A stretch of 64,000 bases of DNA from Streptomyces sp. YIM 121038 (GTDB taxonomy: Bacteria > Actinomycetota > Actinomycetes > Streptomycetales > Streptomycetaceae). Shown here one piece after another: positions 61,459 through 64,000 of this stretch; within the stretch, counting starts at the first letter, position 1; each line of letters starts with the position of its first letter. The DNA lies in NCBI RefSeq assembly GCF_006088715.1, contig NZ_CP030771.1, positions 6,095,501 through 6,159,500 of the forward strand, read 5' to 3'. The translations under genes and the position numbers were made by a program. The notes under the pieces are model-generated. The model was not told the DNA's origin. It worked only from the letters and a program-made list of their open reading frames with translations, and made no database searches.

Positions 61459-62724
61459 CTACGGGACGTAGCGCACCTCCGGGAACTGGGGCGACGGGCC
61501 GTCCAGGAGGTGGTTGTCCCGGTCGCGCAGCCAGCGGTCGAAGAAGGACGTCACATAGGAGCGCTGGGCGGCGACGGCCCGCTTCGGGTCGACGGTGCCT
61601 ATGTTCTTCTCGATGACGGCTCGGGAGGCTCCGGTCTGGGGCAGCAGGGCCGCCAGGTCCGTATAGGTCTGGTGCTGGGAGCCGCGGAGGGTGAAGTCCC
61701 GCTTCCAGCCCGGGGTGTGGGACCAGAAGGCGCCCCATGAGGGCTCGGTGGTGTGGTCGCTGCCTTCGCGGCCCATGAGGAGCAGCGGGCGGTCGACGCC
61801 GTGCCGGGCCACCGGGGTGAGGTTCGTGCCCTTGGGCTCGCCGTTGAGCTCCATGGTGCCGTCGAGGTTGACGGCGGCCTTGACGCGCTTGTCCTCGTAC
61901 ATCGTCTCGGCGGCGGCGATTCCGCCCGCGGACTGGCCGAACATGCCGACGCGGCCGCGGTCGATCACCCGGGACAGGCCGTGCGGCAGGGCGCCGAGCC
62001 GGTCGAGGACGAACTTGTCGTCGGCGACCCGGGTGTCCAGGACCTTCTTCAGGAGCCGGGACAGCGACCGGTCGTCCGTCACCTTGGCGAAGGCGTCCCG
62101 CAGGGGCTTGTCGCCCTTGACCGAGCCGTCGGGGAACTGCACGCCCGGCGCCTCATAGGTGTGGTCGACGGTGATGACCACATAGCCACGGCTCGCCATC
62201 TCCTCGACCAGGGAGGTGCCCCAGGTCCGCGGGTCGTTGGCCCCCGCGGAATAGAGCAGCACCGGGCGTCGGCCGCCGCGGTCGTCGACCGGGGCCGACT
62301 GGCGCGCGTGGGTGCGCATGCCCGGCCAGTCGACGGCGCCCTTCGCTATGCCGTGCGGGGCGGCGGCGTCCCACCGCTCGGCCGCGCCCGGCGCCATGTA
62401 CGGCGCGGGGGCGGGGCCGCCGCCGGTCTTCCGCGCCGGATACCAGACGCTGACCATCAGCTCCCGGTACGGCTGCGAGGTGACCCAGGGGTCGTGCCGG
62501 GAGTGGTCGACGAGGCGGGACGTCACCGTGCCGACGGGGTGAGGGCCTGTCGGGGCGGGCAGGACGGGGCGCACTCCGTCCTCGGGCTGTGCGCGCACCG
62601 CGCTCTCCGTCCCCCGGGCGAAGGCCGGGGCGGCGGCCCCGGCCCCCAGCGTCACCGCCGCCGCGAGGCCCGCGGCCACCAGCACCTTCATCGAGCGCGC
62701 GCTCCGCGCCGTGCGAATCTCCAT
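61459..62724 (-). CDS. secreted lipase-like alpha/beta hydrolase
   Basis: A 421-residue exported protein of the PAF-acetylhydrolase/Streptomyces lipase group. A signal peptide covers about 1-36 (SMKVLVAAGLAAAVTLGAGA). The catalytic part has RPVLLYSAGANDPRTWGTSL, GYVVITVDHTYEAPGVQFPD, the nucleophile in RVGMFGQSAGGIAAAE and the His in LRGSQHQTYTDLAALL. It likely hydrolyses esters or short lipids outside the cell. ATG 62724 is chosen as it gives MEIRTARSARSMKVL; an ATG 9 bases upstream is possible. Confidence 0.9.
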   Translation of the reverse strand: MEIRTARSARSMKVLVAAGLAAAVTLGAGAAAPAFARGTESAVRAQPEDGVRPVLPAPTGPHPVGTVTSRLVDHSRHDPWVTSQPYRELMVSVWYPARKTGGGPAPAPYMAPGAAERWDAAAPHGIAKGAVDWPGMRTHARQSAPVDDRGGRRPVLLYSAGANDPRTWGTSLVEEMASRGYVVITVDHTYEAPGVQFPDGSVKGDKPLRDAFAKVTDDRSLSRLLKKVLDTRVADDKFVLDRLGALPHGLSRVIDRGRVGMFGQSAGGIAAAETMYEDKRVKAAVNLDGTMELNGEPKGTNLTPVARHGVDRPLLLMGREGSDHTTEPSWGAFWSHTPGWKRDFTLRGSQHQTYTDLAALLPQTGASRAVIEKNIGTVDPKRAVAAQRSYVTSFFDRWLRDRDNHLLDGPSPQFPEVRYVP

Positions 62725-62811
62725 GCCTCCATGCTGGCCGCGCGCCCACGCCGGAACCATGGGGGAGATCACGAGACTTGCCTGGGGGATTACCCCCACA
62801 CATCCTTCGCC

Positions 62812-62880
62812 AGCCCCGCCAGCCCCGCCAGCCCCGCCAGCCCCGCCAGCCCCGCCAGCCCCGCCAGCCCCGCCAGCCCC
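62812..62880. repeat. 9-bp tandem repeat (seven units)
   Basis: Seven perfect copies of agccccgcc from 62812, then a partial copy at 62875-62880. It lies just after the stop of the iron-sulfur subunit gene, in the promoter-proximal region of the lipase gene. Perfect repeats this short tend to vary in copy number between strains. Confidence 0.95.
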
Positions 62881-62894
62881 CGTGCCTGTGGTGC

Positions 62895-63683
62895 CTACTC
62901 CCCCCGCCGCCGGATCTTGTTCCCCAGCCAGACCAGCGGATCGTACTTGCGGTCCACCGCGCGCTCCTTCAGGGGAATCAGCGCGTTGTCCGTGATGCGG
63001 ATGCCCTCGGGGCACACCTCCGTACAGCACTTGGTGATGTTGCAGTAGCCGAGCCCGTGCTCGTCCTGGGCGGTGGCCTTGCGGTCGAGGCCCGTGTCCG
63101 CCGCGGCGTCCAGCGGGTGCATGTCCAGCTCCGCGACCCGCATCAGGAAGCGCGGCCCCGCGAACGCCGTCTTGTTCTCCTCGTGGTCACGCACCACGTG
63201 GCAGGTGTCCTGGCACAGGAAGCACTCGATGCACTTGCGGAACTCCTGGGAGCGGTCCACGTCCTCCTGCATCATGCGGTACTCGCCGGGGCCCACGCCG
63301 GGCGGCGGCACGAAGGAGGGCACCTCGCGCGCCTTGGCGTAGTTGAAGCCCACGTCGGTCACCAGGTCGCGGACCACGGGAAACGCCCGCAGCGGCGTGA
63401 CGGTGATGGTCTCCTCGCGCGAGAACACCGACATCCGGGTCATGCACATCAGGCGCGGCCGCCCGTTGATCTCCGCCGAGCAGGAACCGCACTTGCCCGC
63501 CTTGCAGTTCCAGCGCACCGCGAGGTCCGGCGCCTGGGTGGCCTGGAGGCGGTGGATGATGTCGAGGACCACCTCGCCGTCGTTGACCTCGACCGTGAAG
63601 TCCTCGAGGCCGCCCCCGCCGGTGTCGCCGCGCCAGACCCTGAAGCGCGCGTCGTACGCCGTGGACGATGCAGCTGTGCTCAC
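62895..63683 (-). CDS. sdhB: succinate dehydrogenase/fumarate reductase iron-sulfur subunit
   Basis: A 262-residue electron-transfer subunit. The N-terminal plant-type ferredoxin domain has WNCKAGKCGSCSAEINGRPRL and CMTR for the 2Fe-2S cluster. The C-terminal part has CIECFLCQDTCHVVRD and CNITKCCTEVCPEGI for the 4Fe-4S and 3Fe-4S clusters. It passes electrons from the flavoprotein to quinone. GTG 63683 overlaps the flavoprotein stop (GTGA), so the two are coupled. Whether it mainly oxidises succinate or reduces fumarate cannot be told; the long insert (FNYAKAREVPSFVPPPGVGP) is typical of the actinobacterial form. Confidence 0.95.
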   Translation of the reverse strand: MSTAASSTAYDARFRVWRGDTGGGGLEDFTVEVNDGEVVLDIIHRLQATQAPDLAVRWNCKAGKCGSCSAEINGRPRLMCMTRMSVFSREETITVTPLRAFPVVRDLVTDVGFNYAKAREVPSFVPPPGVGPGEYRMMQEDVDRSQEFRKCIECFLCQDTCHVVRDHEENKTAFAGPRFLMRVAELDMHPLDAAADTGLDRKATAQDEHGLGYCNITKCCTEVCPEGIRITDNALIPLKERAVDRKYDPLVWLGNKIRRRGE

Positions 63684-64000
63684 TCGTAGAGCTCCTCTTC
63701 GGCCAGGTACTTGACCAGCTCCTCCTTCTCGAAGAGGGCGAGCAGGTCGGGGCGGATGGGATCGGTCGTGACGCGTTCGAGGTCGATCTGGCCGCGCTCC
63801 GGGTCGGTCGCCGCGAGGCCGCCGGTCGGGTCGACGAGGCGGCACAGCAGGTTCACGCGGCGCCACTCGCGGTTCATCCCGGGGTGGTCGTCGCGGGTGT
63901 GCCCGCCGCGGCTCTCGGTGCGCTCCAGGGCCGCGCGCGCCACGCACTCGCTGACGAGCAGCATGTTCCGGAGGTCGAGCGCCAGGTGCCAGCCCGGGTT
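63680..64000 (-). CDS. sdhA: succinate dehydrogenase/fumarate reductase flavoprotein, C-terminal part
   Basis: The last 106 residues of the FAD subunit; the rest lies beyond the window end. Diagnostic is ALERTESRGGHTRDDHPGMN, with the conserved Arg-Gly-Gly-His segment, after LVSECVARA. The C-terminus LFEKEELVKYLAEEELYE is complete. Stop TGA overlaps the GTG of the iron-sulfur gene. No start is visible because the gene is cut by the window edge. Confidence 0.93.
   Translation of the reverse strand, partial: NPGWHLALDLRNMLLVSECVARAALERTESRGGHTRDDHPGMNREWRRVNLLCRLVDPTGGLAATDPERGQIDLERVTTDPIRPDLLALFEKEELVKYLAEEELYE

Noticed and set aside
62812..62880. Coding repeat (Pro-Ala-rich peptide)
   Set aside because: Open in several frames but between two clear genes, without start site or ribosome binding site.

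Overview
The window looks like chromosomal DNA of a Streptomyces or a very close relative. The evidence is the very high GC content with strong third-position GC bias, many GTG starts, a WhiB-like (Wbl) regulator, several SpoIIE-type phosphatases and RsbW-like kinases, and a gene order (fumC, class I fumarase, DUF1707, Wbl, glpX, DUF4245, xseB-xseA, ispH, ppgK, ychF) that matches what I remember of the conserved Streptomyces core. No rRNA, tRNA, CRISPR array, intact insertion sequence or prophage was seen.

Layout. 1-1.2 kb: end of a cell-surface cluster (lipoprotein plus OmpA-like protein; DUF192 at 5 kb may belong to it). 1.2-3.4 kb: a decayed patch with a frameshifted GNAT acetyltransferase, the broken pre-toxin part of a polymorphic toxin, and a small intact gene placed like its immunity gene. 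3.4-6.7 kb: methyltransferase, HxlR regulator, DUF192, aldo/keto reductase. 7-12.6 kb: prenyl transferase, PhoH, a lytic-transglycosylase-like protein, AI-2E exporter. 12.8-15 kb: the OxyR/AhpC/AhpD peroxide defence module. 15-18.7 kb: PadR-controlled ABC exporter. 19-26.9 kb: class A PBP, catalase, GAF-PP2C-HATPase phosphatase, methyltransferase, DUF402. 26.9-32 kb: both fumarase classes with a secreted SGNH-ricin protein between them. 32-43.2 kb: DUF1707, WblI, GlpX, DUF4245, nitroreductase, exonuclease VII, amino acid permease, IspH, polyphosphate glucokinase, DUF6542, YchF. 43.3-52.5 kb: more variable genes (Uma2, amidase, MFS, a second nitroreductase with a divergent MarR regulator, secreted subtilase, alpha/beta hydrolase, GntR regulator). 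52.8-57.4 kb: SPOR-like protein with an overlapping upstream mini-ORF, Nudix hydrolase, stand-alone HATPase, large PAS-GAF-PP2C-HATPase protein. 57.6-62.7 kb: PspA, TPM-domain protein, SMI1/KNR4 protein, secreted lipase-like hydrolase. 62.9 kb to the end: iron-sulfur and flavoprotein subunits of succinate dehydrogenase/fumarate reductase.

The central metabolic genes fit together: two fumarases, succinate dehydrogenase, GlpX and polyphosphate glucokinase. Oxidative stress is well represented (OxyR, AhpC, AhpD, catalase). Three proteins share an RsbW-like HATPase domain, two of them fused to PP2C phosphatases, which suggests partner-switching signalling.

The most interesting non-coding signals are a 37-nt dispersed element found four times, always between convergent genes; a 50-nt perfect palindrome after phoH; a compact PadR operator at a probably leaderless promoter; a pair of matching operators between the nitroreductase and marR genes; and a strand-specific terminator near 5.55 kb with no annotated gene in front of it. 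The best candidate for a horizontally acquired system is the broken toxin with its immunity-like gene at 1.8-3.2 kb.
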